A stretch of 64,000 bases of DNA from Nautilus pompilius (Eukaryota; Mollusca; Cephalopoda; Nautilida; Nautilidae): NCBI GenBank assembly GCA_018389105.1, contig JACATO010000065.1, positions 1,383,001-1,447,000 of the forward strand, in the 5' to 3' direction. The first letter of the stretch is position 1. The number at the start of each line of letters is the position of its first letter. Below the pieces are notes generated by a model. The model searched no databases, was not told the DNA's origin, and saw only the letters and a program-made list of their open reading frames with translations. Below are positions 1 through 13,430 of the stretch, one piece after another. The position numbers were made by a program, and so were the translations under genes.

Positions 1-599
1 AAAAAATAATAAAAGCTTCTTTTCCTCTTCCTTTCTTATTCCATCCACTTAATTAAGCAGGAGTAGAGGTTAATGATTAAAGAAACAAAGGGGGAAGAGC
101 AGAGAGAGGGAAACAGAAGAGAAATGTCCAAGTACACAGTAAGATAAGATTTTGTCTCACTGTGTATAAGTTTGGGGAGCAGGTCCTTCAATTACGGACT
201 TTGTTTAATTAAAAAATTGCATGATTTTTTTTTAAAAGTCTGCCTTTGTTAACCAGTGGGGGGTTTTTTTTGTTTATTTCTTCTTAAATTTATATCTCCT
301 GTTCTGATTAGATATTAATCTAATAGTGTTCTACAAATAATAAAAGGGGTCAATCTAGAGATTATGAAAACTTTGCCACTATGTAATAAAGATCCAACCA
401 TCAGTAGTATATTATTAGCACTATCTACCTGTCCAACATCCAGAATTTGCTTCAGCATTAATTTTATTTTTAAAGATACATTTAATGTGATATATAATTT
501 TAAATAACTAGTAGCTTTCTTGTTGATCCCCCTGTTCTGACAGTTAGGGTCTAAGAACATCTCACAGCAGTAAGCTAGAACGGGATAGTGTGGGACATT
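1..599. other. non-coding, no gene seen
   Basis: AT-rich sequence with homopolymer runs. A 99-codon minus-strand frame at 315-614 has no recognisable domain and is judged to be chance. Confidence 0.5.
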
Positions 600-845
600 A
601 GCCTCGGTGATCAAGCTAAGTTACCCGGGCATGGTCAGGGGGCCTTGAGTGGTGGTTAGAGTGCCAGCCAGACAGGAATTAGGCACAGAACCACCCCAGA
701 AAACTCTACTAGAACTCTTCAGTTTTAGATGTAGGAGAAAACTTGTGCAGCTGGCTGATGAAGAAGAGCAAGAAAAAAATCCTGCCAGGAAGGTATGTCA
801 AACTGCCCCTTAACCATCAGAGTCCAGTAATCTAAATACCAGACT
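600..845 (-). repeat. SINE-like dispersed repeat, copy 1
   Basis: Read on the minus strand, this segment shares an ordered series of blocks with 62820-63060, 13140-13430 and 15519-15690: a TTCTTGCTCTTC block, a CAGCCAGC block, a TTTCCTCCCACATCTAAA-like core, a CTCTAGTAGAA block and a TTTCTCTGGTGG-like tail. Copies diverge clearly, so it is an old family. The copy at 62820 has a tRNA-like B box, so I call it a tRNA-derived SINE. Confidence 0.55.
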
Positions 846-939
846 ATCAGCTTCAGTTATTTAGATCAGTGAAAAAGTAAGTAAAACAGGAAAAATAAAG
901 TGAAAGTTTTGTTGCACACATTACAGATACAGGTGGTTA

Positions 940-943
<4 letters not shown>

Positions 944-996
<53 letters not shown>
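944..996. repeat. (AC)n(AT)n microsatellite
   Basis: A dinucleotide AC tract passes directly into an AT tract. It creates a spurious 106-codon frame on the minus strand. Confidence 0.95.
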
Positions 997-1095
997 GAGA
1001 ATTGTAGCTTATTAAAAAAATACTATTCACAATCGACAGCCTTAAAAATGTGAGAAAAGGGAGGAAAAAGGATGCATTAAGAAAAAGCTGAAAAC

Positions 1096-1115
1096 GAGAG
1101 AGAGAGAGAGAGAGA
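1096..1115. repeat. (AG)n microsatellite
   Basis: Short uninterrupted AG dinucleotide tract. Confidence 0.9.
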
Positions 1116-4100
1116 ACCAGACTTGTCTGAATGCATTTAAACCATGAAGGGTAAGCCGAGTGGTAATTATGGCAGTTGTCTGTCATCTAAAACTAATTCT
1201 GCTATTTTAGGAAATTTAGCAAAATGTATCCTAAGTTGATTTTGATGTTAATTAATTTGAACTTTTATTTAATGTCCAAGCTTATGAAAACTGAAAATCT
1301 ATCACAAATAATTCTGTGGGAATAACCAGACAGTATTGATGTTCTCACGCTTCATCAACTAATCTTTACTGATGATTTAAAGTCTGTAGGCCTCCAGCTT
1401 CCAAGGCCAGGGAGCTTCTTTGTTTTTTTTTTTACTGTTATTGATTAGCTGGACTGGATAAATGGATTTAACCCAAATACCCTTCAGAACCTGAGAGTCA
1501 TCAGAAAAGGCAGAAGGCTAAAGGAAGTGAGTTGGCATGAGAAAACTTCTTTTGTTTTAAAATCTTCATAAGAGAGAACCAAACCAAAGCTGTTCTTTGG
1601 AGAACACCAGGGCCACCACCACTAACTACCCTCTAGGGTAGGCAGTGGTATGTTCCCCACAGGCTTCCTGTCCAATGGGCCAAGAACAACATCTGGACCA
1701 GACCAACTTCCTATTTGATTCATTCATTATCTGGTTCCAGATGCTGAGAAGAAATATATAACATTACCAGCTAAGATAACTAGAATCAGAACAGACCTCC
1801 ATGCCGTTTTGGATATTTATTTTCTGCAAGCCATATGTTTATATGCTGTAGTGGGTTGGACAAGTTTTTATATGGTAAGTTCAGCAAATGTTTTATCTAT
1901 AATTAAAATACTACATACACCAGTTAATACTGGTGATACCAGATCCTCTCATTAGGTTTAATATTTATTCAGTACTGGTTAGACTTGTGAATAATCTATG
2001 CCTTCTTTTACCATTGTGATGTTCTCTAATCAGAGTAGACATAGTCAATGTAAACTGTAAATGTAAATCATAAACAAAACTATGATTCTTGAGACAATCA
2101 CTGAGACTCTAACAGTATTTCCTCTTCTATTAGACATTTAAATACTTAACATATTTTATGATAATCATTAGTGTTCTTAAAAATGTCTGTAGTAATTATA
2201 ATTTCTGTTATCTTTAAAAAAGGAAATTGTGTGGAGTCTGTTTTACATAAAGATTTTAAAGTGAAAATGAAATCGTTGCTGATCTGTTTGTAAAACTGAC
2301 AAGAAAAACAAAATTATATACTGTGCAGAATTAATGAGTATCTCGAAAACTGCATGGAATGACAGCTGTATTAAATTTATCTCCCAATGAGGTTCGAATC
2401 CCTACATACTATACAAAAATAAAAACAAACTTGAACTCCAGGATCTGACCTGCTGAATCCTTGTAACATCTGTCACATGTTTGTAGCAACTATGGTTAAC
2501 CCAATGCTACATAACACGGGGAAAGATGTGAATTAGTAAAAGAATTCAGAAAGGCGGTTTTCAAAATTGGGTAATCCAAATGTTAGGGATTCAAAATAGT
2601 CAAGAGTCACATGATGTACACATTCTGCCTGCTAAATCTGCCAAAGGGAGATAACTATATAATTTATTTAGTTGAAAATTCTTAGTTTAAACTTATGTTA
2701 ATTATGCAAATAAGATGAAGTCAGATTCTACACCAAACCAATATATATATTTGTTACAGTAAACTAGCTTCAGTGCTATAAAAATTAACACTAAATGCAG
2801 GGTAAATAAGTGTTTTATGTTAGCAGGTAATGTTACACTGAACCACAATTGCTTTCAAAGTTAGAAATTGGCCAACAGGATTAAATATATATTTTTTGTA
2901 ACTACTGACTGGTTAACATGTGGAATAATCACTTCATCCTGGATTCAATCCCTGTAAATGTCTACAGTGATTAGTAAAAAAAAAAAAAAAAACAAACTAG
3001 AAGTAGTATAAGACATAGTTGACTACTAAAGAAGAATTCAATGGGTTTTTATGCAGAAGATGTAGCTGGAAGTGCTTACAGATGCTCTATATTAAGAATA
3101 ATAGTTCAGCGAGACTGACACAGAGAAATGTATTATCTGATTTTTGTCTGCTTCATCAAAGGCAAAATGATGCTGCCCAGGAGTTTAGTTGATATCTATG
3201 CTGGTATATCAGGCATAGTAGTTTATCATAATCTCCTGTAAATGTCAAGACAACACATGTTCTTTGAAAGAAGCATGGGCATATTTCTTACTCAGATCTG
3301 CCCTCTGGGTATAAAAATCAAATTAAAATTTTAGCAAATGAGTTGGTATTATTAGAGGCTCAGACAGGGGGTGTGTTTTGTTTTCTTTTTAAATATTATT
3401 TATTTACTTTAAGCAAAATTTTTGAGATGTAGTCAAGACAGGCTTACTTTATAATGCCAGAATTTTTTCTGCTTTTTAATGATACTGGTTTGTAGTAATA
3501 TTACTCATAAGGTGATAAGCATAAACTTGAGATTTTGATATTGAAATATTTATAAAACATTGCTGTTCAGCACAATTAAAGAGACAATTACTACATGAAT
3601 AATGCATAATTGTATGCAATAAAAAGAATCAATAAATAACTAGGTATTTAAGAAACTTAAAGAAAGATATATGTAATTTTCATTGATGAATCAAGTTCTG
3701 TTAGTGTTGGCAATAGATGCACCTCACATTTATCTTTAGCTTTATTTTTATATAATGATGTCCTTAAATTCATAAAGTAAATAGCCAAAGCTTGAGCTTT
3801 TAAATTTTATAATTTAGAATATTTTTAATACTAACTTTCAAATGAATGAAGGTGGCAGTACTATAAATGTAAAAAAAATTCTTCATATTTCATGTATAAT
3901 CAGTAGAAAACACTATTGTACTAAAACCAGTGTAAGTATACAGAAAGATAACTAATAATCACCACAAGGTAAATTTTATTTTATTATCATATATTTAACT
4001 ATTCTTTGCTTAAACAAAGATCTACAAATACCAGACAGACAGCACATCATCTTGAACATTTATGGTGTACAACAAATGCTATCTATACAACACAATGCAC

Positions 4101-4835
4101 ACTATGACACAAGTTGTTTGTAGTCTTCTTGATAAGAGAGTTTCACCATGACATTAAAAAATGTGTAAATTTATTGAAACTTTCTTAAAATTCATATTAG
4201 TAAGGTAAAAACAAATGGAAAATTATTGATGTATTTGCAGAATGTATAGGTTCACTTCAGGCATCTTCCATTACCTTACTAACAGTAACTAAACTAATGA
4301 AACCGCTGATGATATTTTCCTGCCACCATCATCAGGCCTTCAGGAAGGCAATTTTGACATGCAGTAAAATGGTAAATTGTCATAGATTTTTTGGGGGGGG
4401 GCAGTAGGCATTTCTATTTTATTTTTCGTTTGATGCCCTGCTGGCAAAGTAGGCTATTAGCACTAGTCAAACACTTGGTACCACAAGGGTTAAAACCAAT
4501 TGAGCCTACAAGTAATTATAAGAAATAAATATGCAAGAAAATGTTCCAACCCAACCCAACTCAAATCAAATTAAATGAAGCCATTCTTATTTTTCAGGTC
4601 ATTTTATCTGCTACAATTTTATTTAAGAAAAACAAACAAAACTGCATTTTTGATTTAAAGTGTTGCCTTTTTAGTCCTTTTTAAAAAACTCTTTTCAAAT
4701 TCTATTAAATTTACCTGTAGAACAGAATATAAATGCAAGAAAAATTCATCCAGTTTATAATTCTATAAAACTAAATTTACAAATTTAATGAAATATTCTG
4801 TTTTTTCTATAATCACTACATCTCTCTTCTCCTAA
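1116..4835. other. non-coding, mostly featureless AT-rich DNA
   Basis: I see no exon-like frame flanked by splice sites. Around 2389 there is a B-box-like GGTTCGAATCC with no convincing A box, probably a tRNA-SINE remnant. The rest is unannotatable AT-rich sequence. Confidence 0.5.
2890..2996 (+). repeat. tRNA-SINE-like fragment with A tail
   Basis: An A-box-like TGGTTAACATGTGG (about 2910-2922) is followed by a B-box-like GGATTCAATCC (2941-2951) and, 25 bases on, a run of As at 2976-2992. That is the layout of a tRNA-derived SINE. The box spacing is shorter than in a normal tRNA and the boxes are imperfect, so the call is tentative. Confidence 0.35.
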
Positions 4836-4880
4836 CATATACGCGCACACATGCACACACAAATGCACTCAGACAGACAG

Positions 4881-4908
<28 letters not shown>
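4836..4908. repeat. AC-rich microsatellite with GACA units
   Basis: Imperfect AC and AGAC units run into a clean (AC)n tract at 4880-4908. Confidence 0.9.
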
Positions 4909-4914
<6 letters not shown>

Positions 4915-5330
4915 TCCTTTATACTTTAAGCACATAAATGCAGGCAAAAATTTGCATATTTGACCCCCCCTGATCCTTTATAGGTAGGGATTGAACAAGT
5001 TTACCAACGCTACCTTCTGATTTTCGATTTTCCATGCTGGTGTCATTATTGACAGTATTATTGATTTAAAGGTTCTGAACGTTTTTTATTGGTTTTAATA
5101 AATTATACCAATTTGTTTTATTATTGAGTAATAAAATGATGCAAATATATTTATTAGACAAAGCTGAGATAAGTAATGCTGCTCCAGTTGTCCTGATTCA
5201 GTTTCTTTCCCCAGGAAAGAAGGTTGGGGTAAGCAATTTCTCAAGCACATGCTGTATGTATTGTGATTATTTAACTCACCAGCCAAAAATTAGGCAATCT
5301 TTTTCAAAGGCTACAGTAACAGAGATGTAA

Positions 5331-5381
5331 TGAGAGAGAGAAAGAGAGAGAGGGGGGAGAGAGAGAGAGAGAGAGAGAGAC
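5331..5381. repeat. (AG)n purine tract
   Basis: AG dinucleotide tract interrupted by a short G run. Confidence 0.9.
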
Positions 5382-5740
5382 CAAGCAGCTGTTTGTGGTA
5401 AGGGTTTCTTCTAAAGTGGCACACAGGTCTTGGACAGTTCTTAGGGACCTCTCTGGGACCCAGTGATCTAACAGAGAGAGTCAGACAAAGAGCTGAGGTG
5501 GCTGGAAATGTAACTCGATAAGATGGAGATTCTCCCTGACATGTGTGTGACAGGGAGCCAGTCAGCTAAGCCAGGGAGAGATTGTTGTTTTTGTTGTTGT
5601 TGGAGGTGGTTAGCAACAGAGGTCAGGAAAACATCTACTTCCTCCAGAGGTTCTGCAAGTGTAACCTTAGTCCAGGAAGAAAATGTTCCAGCCTTTCTCA
5701 CTCTCCACCAGTTTGTTGTGTTTGCCAGCTCATGAAAACT
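5382..5740. other. unclassified, higher-GC segment, probable repeat
   Basis: This stretch follows a purine microsatellite and is less AT-rich than its surroundings. It is open on both strands at once: 5523-5735 plus, and 5468-5701 minus with a glutamine run from a CAA/TTG repeat. Overlapping open frames around a microsatellite usually mean a dispersed repeat, not a gene. I recognise no domain. Confidence 0.3.
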
Positions 5741-8700
5741 TATTGGACAGTTAACATAACAGTGAGAAGTGTATCGTCATGGAAGCTCTTTTTCATGCGC
5801 CCAAGCATCCGAGTCAAAGCATCTGAGTCACAAATCGGTAAGGCAGACTTACTTTTTAAAAAAAATATATATAACAATAATAACTGTAAACACAAGTCTC
5901 CAAAAATTACTTCTTTTATACTCAAAACTACATGCTTAGCTTACAACTGAATCTAGTTCTATCTCAATCTGTTGATCATTACCAAGGAAGTAATAAAACA
6001 ACAACAATAAAAAAAAACAACTAATAAACCTGTGGTGCTATTCCTATTTATTTTAACTCATCTAGCTTTGTTTCCAACAAATGAAGTCCTGGTCTTCACT
6101 TGTAGTAGATGATCTTATCTAGTAAAACAGACTGTCTGACTGACACTGGGTCTCCTCACCTAAATGAGATTCAAGCTAGATGGAGCTAAGTGGATGACTC
6201 TTAATAGCCAGCATGAGTGAGACAGACAGACAGACAGACAAAGAGAACTGCTTGAATGCTTTTAACTTGTAAGCCCCTTCATTAGTGAAAATTGTATTAA
6301 AAATCTGAACAGACACTTTTCAAACACAAACAGAAGCTCTAATAACTTTGGATACGTGTGAGCCTATACTCACGTAGTAAGAGGATGGGTAATGATCTAG
6401 CTGCATGATTTTTTTCTTTTCCATATTGTTTTATTTAGGTATTATTTCATGATAAAATAATGGAAACTACACCTTTAATTATGGAAAAGAAAAAAAACAA
6501 ATCAGACATAGAAAGCAGAAATTCATTTGCTCATGAAGCATGTTGCTATCATTTATTACTAGCGTGGCGTAGTAATTGCATCTTTGATGTTGGGAAAAAT
6601 TCAGATGCTGAAAACCATACTGGCCATATATCCACACACAGGCAGTATTTCAAAGCCAAAAGAATAAAAACAGATAAATTATTTAAAGTGTTCAGGTATA
6701 TATATTTATAAGTCTGCATACTATGATAGAGTCGTTTACACTTTACTCACATTACATATAGCTGGGCACACAACACTGAAAATGTATTAGGACAGGCCTT
6801 GTTGGCATATACAGGCCACTCACCCCCCCCCCCTCCTACACCTCCTGTAGTTCCAACTAACTTACTTTTGTGGATCAGGTTTTCCTTAAGAGAAAACTGT
6901 TCACAGCTAAATTTATTACTTAGTGTTTCGTATATCTACTCACTGCTGTAATCACAGCCTGGCAATAGAATATTTCCACCAAACACTGTTTTCAATCATT
7001 TCTAATTCTTCATGGAATTTTTACATTAATTTAATCATAGATTTATTCAATTTTAAGACCTTAAAATCCCATATTTGTCCTATTGATCTAAACAGCAGCT
7101 TTTCACACTAAGTACACCTCACATAGCTTTGAAGAGTGCTTAGAGACATTATCCAGCTAATGCATGAATCCAATATATATATATATATATACTCCTGGGT
7201 ACCATCACCAGGAGGAAGCTGTCTGACCCACTCTGCAATATACATACATCTTTTCTCTTGGCCCTGGCTTGAGTACTTACTCTTAAGCCAATCTAAACTC
7301 ACACTTTTTCAAGTCATTTTACATGATTCTTAGCTTAGGAGAGACTTTTATTATTGCCACTCTCTAGGTTTTCTTTACAGCTTACTCTTTATTGTCTAAC
7401 TTTTGGCCTACTGGCCTTGGCGTTATTCATTCAAAACAAAGTTCTGCTGTGCCTAATGATAAAAAGTTTAAAATATATATCTTGTCCATTCTGTTCTCAA
7501 TTATTCTTCCCACTACCTCTTCCAGGGTCTTAACCAATCTACATGTATTTAAGTGTTGGGCAAACAATCAACAATCTTCTTCAACTTCCATGTAGTACCA
7601 TGCAGAGTTATATTTTAACCCATTCTTCAAAGGAAAACTCCCTAAATCTTTCCATTTCAGAAAGGTAGTATTTTGTACCTTTCCAATCCAAATAACCCCC
7701 TTTTCAGCCTATCAAAGAGCAACCTCCCTTCTGTTTTTGTTTCAATAAGTCGAATGAGTTTTGTTCCTAATTCAGTGTATATAATGGCACAAGTCACTCT
7801 GCTTTTTGTGATATAAGCTACAGAGTTGTGCGGTTTTGTTATCAAAGGAACTTACTATATTTTAAAATATCTTGCATATGTACCTTCAGTAATTTGCATG
7901 TGCAATGCAAAAATAATGATTTAATGGTTGGTTCAGATTTCTTTCTTTTGGTTTTTCGATAAGAAGGAAATTTCCTTTAAAAAGAATATTTATAGATTCT
8001 GGCAGGCTTATATTTTTGCACTGCTGTAATCCACAAATTTATAAAAAGGATAAAAAACAAAACAAAAAATATTTGAGAGTATTTGTGTAAGTATAGCTGT
8101 GCACAGGAATTTGAGAAGACTGAAGGTATTAGATTATTTGTCCCCTGAGTAAAATGTTAGTTGACACTTTCTAATTACCATGTTTCTCAGCTGATGCTAG
8201 CATGATGATGACTGTATAGCATGCTTAGTAGCTGCATATATGTCAGGGTATGCATGATCTCTTGCAATTTGACTCAACACATTAATTAGTAAAACCAGAC
8301 TAAACTCCCTCAGACTATATCACTGGGGGATCAAATGTCTCAGCTGCATTTTATCCAAAATTGGCTGGGTGAAGCCAATAAAACATGTCAATGTTAAATG
8401 CCAGTTTCTGAAAAATGCATCACCTAATCACGATGTTCAACAACAGGTTACTTTAGAAAAGAAGTAAAATTAATTTTGACAAAAGAAATTTTAAACAACT
8501 AATGGTTACTTCCTCCCAGCTCTCCCAAAAACACAAAATTTTTTTAAAACCATACTTACAAAAGGTAACATCTGGGCTGCTGTTTCTGCGTTGTCTTTTC
8601 TGATAGATTCTAATTTTCTAGTTTGCTTACTTGAATTAGAATACCATTTCCTAGAATTAAACACACGTGAAAAAGAGCATAGATAATAGTACTTCAAAAG

Positions 8701-9183
8701 GTCAATAACTTATATATGTAAACTTTGGTATACAGTAAGAAAAAAATGTTGAACTTTAATGCCCTCTAAAATTAATTACACACACATTGTTATTTACAGA
8801 GAGGCAGAAAGTTTTCCAACTAATATGCTTGTCCTCTCAAACTGTCTATCCCACAGGGTTTAAATGGACCGACTGTGTTACACCGATCAGCTGTGCTAGA
8901 CTGTTCCATGTGCTCAGCTTTCTATTGCTAAAAATGCCACTTATGGATGTCCAGTCTACTATATTACTTATAAGCCTTAAACTTATGACCCACTGAAACC
9001 TGAAAAGCTGCAAAAACAAAAAAATGTGAAATCTTTCTACATTTTTTAAAATTTAAAATGACTGAATTAGATCCTCACAAAATATTTATGCAAGATGAGA
9101 AATGTTTAATTTTTGCTAAGTACTTAAAATAAGTAAGATCCTTCATTTCCCTAATAATTCTGGTAAAATTCGCTTTTGTTCTA
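5741..9183. other. non-coding with short microsatellites
   Basis: Contains a (GACA)n tract at 6220-6240 and an AT tract at 7174-7191. The short open frames (for example 6460-6711, 7657-7845 and 8506-8697) lack domains and flanking splice signals that would support them. Confidence 0.5.
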
Positions 9184-9300
9184 CAGTTGTGGTCAAAATT
9201 ATTGCAACACCTTTATCATCTTTTGGACAAAATATTAAGTGTTTTTAAAATGCATTTTTAGCAGTAATGTTTTTACTAAAGAATGGTATTTTAAAAAAAA
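9184..9300 (+). mobile_element. Tc1-like terminus fragment
   Basis: Starting after TA, the sequence CAGTTGTGGTCAAAATTATT followed by GCAACACC has the form of a Tc1-family terminal inverted repeat. I found no matching inverted copy downstream and no transposase remnant, so it is a solo or badly decayed end. Confidence 0.4.
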
Positions 9301-11400
9301 TCAGATACAGAAGAAATGGTCAAACATTGCATTGAATGAAACAAGTAAGTTATGGGTGCATATTAAATGACATAGAATACTCTATTTAGGAAAATGCACT
9401 AGAAAATACAGCATTGGATCCATACTTCATCAATATATGTTTAATGTTTCTGCTGTTTCCCTATATCAACTGATATCCAAATATAAAAGAAGTGTATATC
9501 TAAAAGTAAAGAAATATCACCTATAATTTTTTTCTCAACCCTACAGAACCTTTAAATCATGAAATAATATATCTAAAGAGGTATAAAATTCAAACTTCCA
9601 CGAGAAATCATTAAAAAAAAAATCATTTATCATTCTATTTTGTAAGTTGGCTGCAAAACAAAATTGAAAATGACTAATAAGGATCTGTAATGGAGTAAAG
9701 TTGCAACTGCATGAAATAAGATAAAATATTTTTGAATATTTTCTGTTTGGCCATTTTTGAGTCTATGTTTGAAGAATTTTTAGGGATTTCTTCATAGCAT
9801 CCTCTCACCATCTTCATTTGTAGAAATACTTCACAAATTCAAGTCATAATAAACTGATTATTCTTGATGATTTATGAAAAATTTTCCTCTTGAAATTTAA
9901 ATATAAAATGGCCAGCTTGAAGTACTTCTGGCATATATGGTGACAGTATTGGCAAAGGTTAAACAGGGAACAATAAGCGATATTACATATTTTTAGGTTC
10001 ATATACTGTTTTCATCTACTTTTTATGTTAAGAAAAAAACACTATTACAATAAAGTATTGTGTTTCATATAAATCTAAAGTTAAGAAAGATCACTGCCGA
10101 CTAATGATTATAAAAGTCTACATTCTGGTTGATATTTATTTTTGGTAACTAAGAGTGGGAATTGCTTGCCCTTAACCTGTGAACTTGGTTCTATCATAGT
10201 ATTTGTTTGGGTTTCTGCATGGGAAGTATAATGAGCTTGTTAGAATGAAACTAAAGGTCTGCAATTAGCTAGGGGCACTTTTTTTCTTTTGTCTCCCTTA
10301 CCCAGGTTTCTCTCTAATTTAAAGGGTTCTTATAAAGCTTTCTGTCTATGATGTCTGCTTAACATTATGTGGTCCATTTCCCACTCATGGATTCTGCTAA
10401 AAACATTTTCTATTCAAATAAAACTAAGAGACTGTCTCTGACCCTTTCTTCTTGTAACAGGTAGAGAGAGTTAAGACAGTTTGATCATGAATACACTAGC
10501 CAGTCTTTTCCCACAAGTGACAAAGTCTTTGGCAGGAAAGGACTCCATAGTCATTAAGCTGTAATCAGTGACCTTGAAGTTTCTACTTCCTTCTGCTACT
10601 GATATTTCAAAAAGACATTTATAAAGGAACAACAAAAACAGGAACAGAGTTGTAAATATTATTAGGTTTTCTTGTTGCCATAATATTCCCAGAAACTTAT
10701 TCTTCATTTTAAATATACTTAAGATCCATTTAAATACCATAATCTACCACATGCAATTAATAAATAGTTTTGTGAACTTTTTACCAGGTTTGAAAAGATA
10801 TAGTTTCTTTCCTTTTCTAAAAAAAGTTTTTAATGCTAATGGCAAACTTACTAAAGGAATAAATATCAGATTGTACCAGACTAAAAATAACTGCAGCCTG
10901 CATGAACTCATCCTCTGAACAAAAAAAGTTTCACAGGTGAGCAACATTAATTTGCATATTTATTATTCATTTTTAAGAAATCCATTAGAAAAACTAGGAG
11001 ATAAAAATTTGACAGATTTCCACTAGAATGTCTTAGAACCTTTTTTCTTGTTTCTGTTTATAAAAATGATTTTCTGCTTATCTTTTAAATGGTTCAGTAC
11101 ATTTACACACAGTTTATCTTTAAATGTAAACCAGTGACTTGATATTTTCAACTGTAAAGAATAATAAAACCTTTTTTTTTTTCAATTTTCCATTTTAATT
11201 AAAAATATATCACACCACTCATTTTAACAGAAATATGGAAGAAACTTGTTATGACTAAAGATTTTGATTTTTTTTTCCATTTTGTGAGTTTTTTGTGTAA
11301 TATACTTAAACCTCACTGGCATAATTTTCTTTATCAGAAAAATAGGTGAAAATGGTGATGAATCTACAAATTAAAAAAAAAAAAAACATTCACAACACAA
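9301..11400. other. non-coding, nothing recognised
   Basis: AT-rich. Minus-strand frames at 10471-10740 and 10744-10947 encode hydrophobic peptides typical of translated AT-rich DNA. Confidence 0.45.
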
Positions 11401-11407
11401 ATCTGCT

Positions 11408-11577
11408 AAATCTCACTGTCCCAATCTTAAAATGACCACAGTCTTCTTCTGTTGAATATTACTGCACCTGCAGTGCTTGGGATCTGCATCAGGATACGTT
11501 TCTTGACCATCGGCAAAGTTTTGTACTAGAGCTAAGCAGCATGGCATCTTTGGTAGCATCAATGCACTTTGGAGAAT
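11408..11577 (-). other. open frame ending in a Cys/Lys-rich tail, possible terminal exon
   Basis: Minus-strand frame of about 56 codons bounded upstream by a stop and ending in TGA. It includes the peptide FADGQETYPDADPKHCRCSN followed by Gln-Gln-Lys-Lys. Its composition is more protein-like than the surrounding AT-rich frames. There is no initiator and no clear 3' splice site. I do not recognise it; it may be a terminal exon, a transposon remnant or chance. Confidence 0.2.
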
Positions 11578-11579
11578 GT

Positions 11580-13139
11580 TATCTTAATTAGCAGCAAAGT
11601 GAGAAAACTTCTTTAATATTGTACATTAGCTTTAATTGAAGGAATAATTGGGAAAAGTAAACTGCTGCATCAAAAACCACGAAACAAAGACAAGAAATTA
11701 AAATTGTAAACCCTTTCTGGTTGTTACTTTGCAGTCAGCAGACATAAAATCCTCCTGCTACTTTTGCTTTTGTGCCTCTTTCTCTTTTAAATCTGCTTTT
11801 CTGTTAACACTTTATTTTTTTTTCCACTTTGATGACTCAAATCAGAAACAAAAAAATTTTTTATGTGCAAGTATTGGAACCTGAATTTACTGCTCTCATG
11901 GAAATCAACTTAGACAAACTTTCTTAATGCCAATCACACATTGTCTGAATAGATGTACTTAACCAATCCTGATCCACTGCTGCTCCAAGATGTTCTTTGC
12001 ACATGTAGTAACAGTAAAAGTGCAATTAAAAGCATTTCCCAGCCTCTGCTGCAGACAGACTGACAAAAGTGTTCTTCGCAGTAAGTTAGCCAGCTCCACT
12101 TATTCGCCAAGACTCCATAGCTCCCTTAAGATGTTAATAGTTTTTGAGATAATAAAAGCACTTGGTAATGATTTTACAAAAATTAAACTGCCATTTAGAA
12201 GGGATGACTTACCAATAACCTACAATTGTTTTGGCCAATTTTATTTCTTGTAGGATATCTCCTGAATCAATGGCACAATTTTATCTAGAAATTAAATCAA
12301 CAAAATTGGTTGGCTTCTTTATGTGGCTACAAATGCAAGTCATCCAAAATGATATAACTGGGAATTCAAATGTTTATCATTTCATAAACTGATTTATGCT
12401 GTTATTTGCCACCACAGCTAATGGAAATTTATTCTATTTCTTTACAATTCTGTAACTAATTGTTTCTTCAGTGTCAAGTTGAGCTATGATTTATGACCCT
12501 TAATATTGGTAATTATGGAGAGATGAAAGAATTGCTTTCTGTCCACACACTCAAAACCTTTAATTATTTTTCACTCTATGATTATAAGATTTTTAAAGCA
12601 ATGAATCTTTACTTAGGTGTATTAAAAATAAAATTTTATAAACTTTAAATTGGTTAGAAAATGGAATTGTTTTCAACAGAGATCCCTTTTAGAGCTGTTG
12701 GTCTGAACCCTAAAGAATATAAAATAAAAACCAAAATCTAAACACAGAACTGGATTAAAAAAGAATATAATCAGATATGTAACAATAAGGGGTGATGGAA
12801 ATGGGAATGAAATAGCTTCTGCTCCAAAAGGTATCCAGTGAAAAGGTTGTGGAAGACAGACAGACCACAGTTTTTTGTAGGCCAGGATTTATAATATGCC
12901 ATGTCTGCTTTAGTGATTCCAATTTTTTACTCTTCTTATAAAATATAGGAAACTAACAGAAATATACTTATATTCTGACCAAAATATTAGCAGAAGTTCT
13001 CAAATCTTAATGGTTTATTTGTTTTTCAATGAAGCACATCCCACAAAAGATGCATTTCAATAGATTTTTTTAAAACTTTGTTCTTTTATTTAAAATTCCA
13101 TATAACCCAGCAGATAAGATTTACTTCCTTAAGGAGGTT
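11580..13139. other. non-coding, nothing recognised
   Basis: AT-rich sequence. The plus-strand frame 11990-12253 has no domain or splice support. Confidence 0.45.
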
Positions 13140-13430
13140 GTTTCAGATAGTTTTAATATATGCTCAGATTAACACTGATTAGGTCAAGCTACTGGGCTAC
13201 CAAGGATGAGGCCTTGAGTTAGGCTTGATTTGCCATCCTACCTCCCTGGCATTTTCCCTCTCACTCTTTTGCACCACCACCTGGTCAAGTGGGTTTCCTC
13301 CCACATCTAAAAATAAGCTGTTTTAGCAGCAGTTTCTCTGGTGGTGTCTGAAGTGCTAGACCCCCTCACAGAACAGGCTAATGCTTTCTGGTAGTAATTG
13401 CAATGCTACAGGGTTGCATCCAAAATAGAG
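13140..13430 (+). repeat. SINE-like dispersed repeat, copy 2
   Basis: Carries the family core GTGGGTTTCCTCCCACATCT at about 13289-13308 and the TTTCTCTGGTGG-like tail. Upstream, GGTCAAGCTACTGGG corresponds to GGTCAAGAGACTG in copy 4 (62820). Confidence 0.6.

Noticed and set aside
866..1186. 106-codon minus-strand frame
   Set aside because: Composed largely of translated AC, AT and AG microsatellites.
2389..2399. tRNA gene
   Set aside because: A B-box match alone, without an A box at the right distance or a foldable cloverleaf.
5582..5950. 122-codon plus-strand frame
   Set aside because: Overlaps other open frames on both strands, has no domain, and ends in AT-rich low-complexity sequence.
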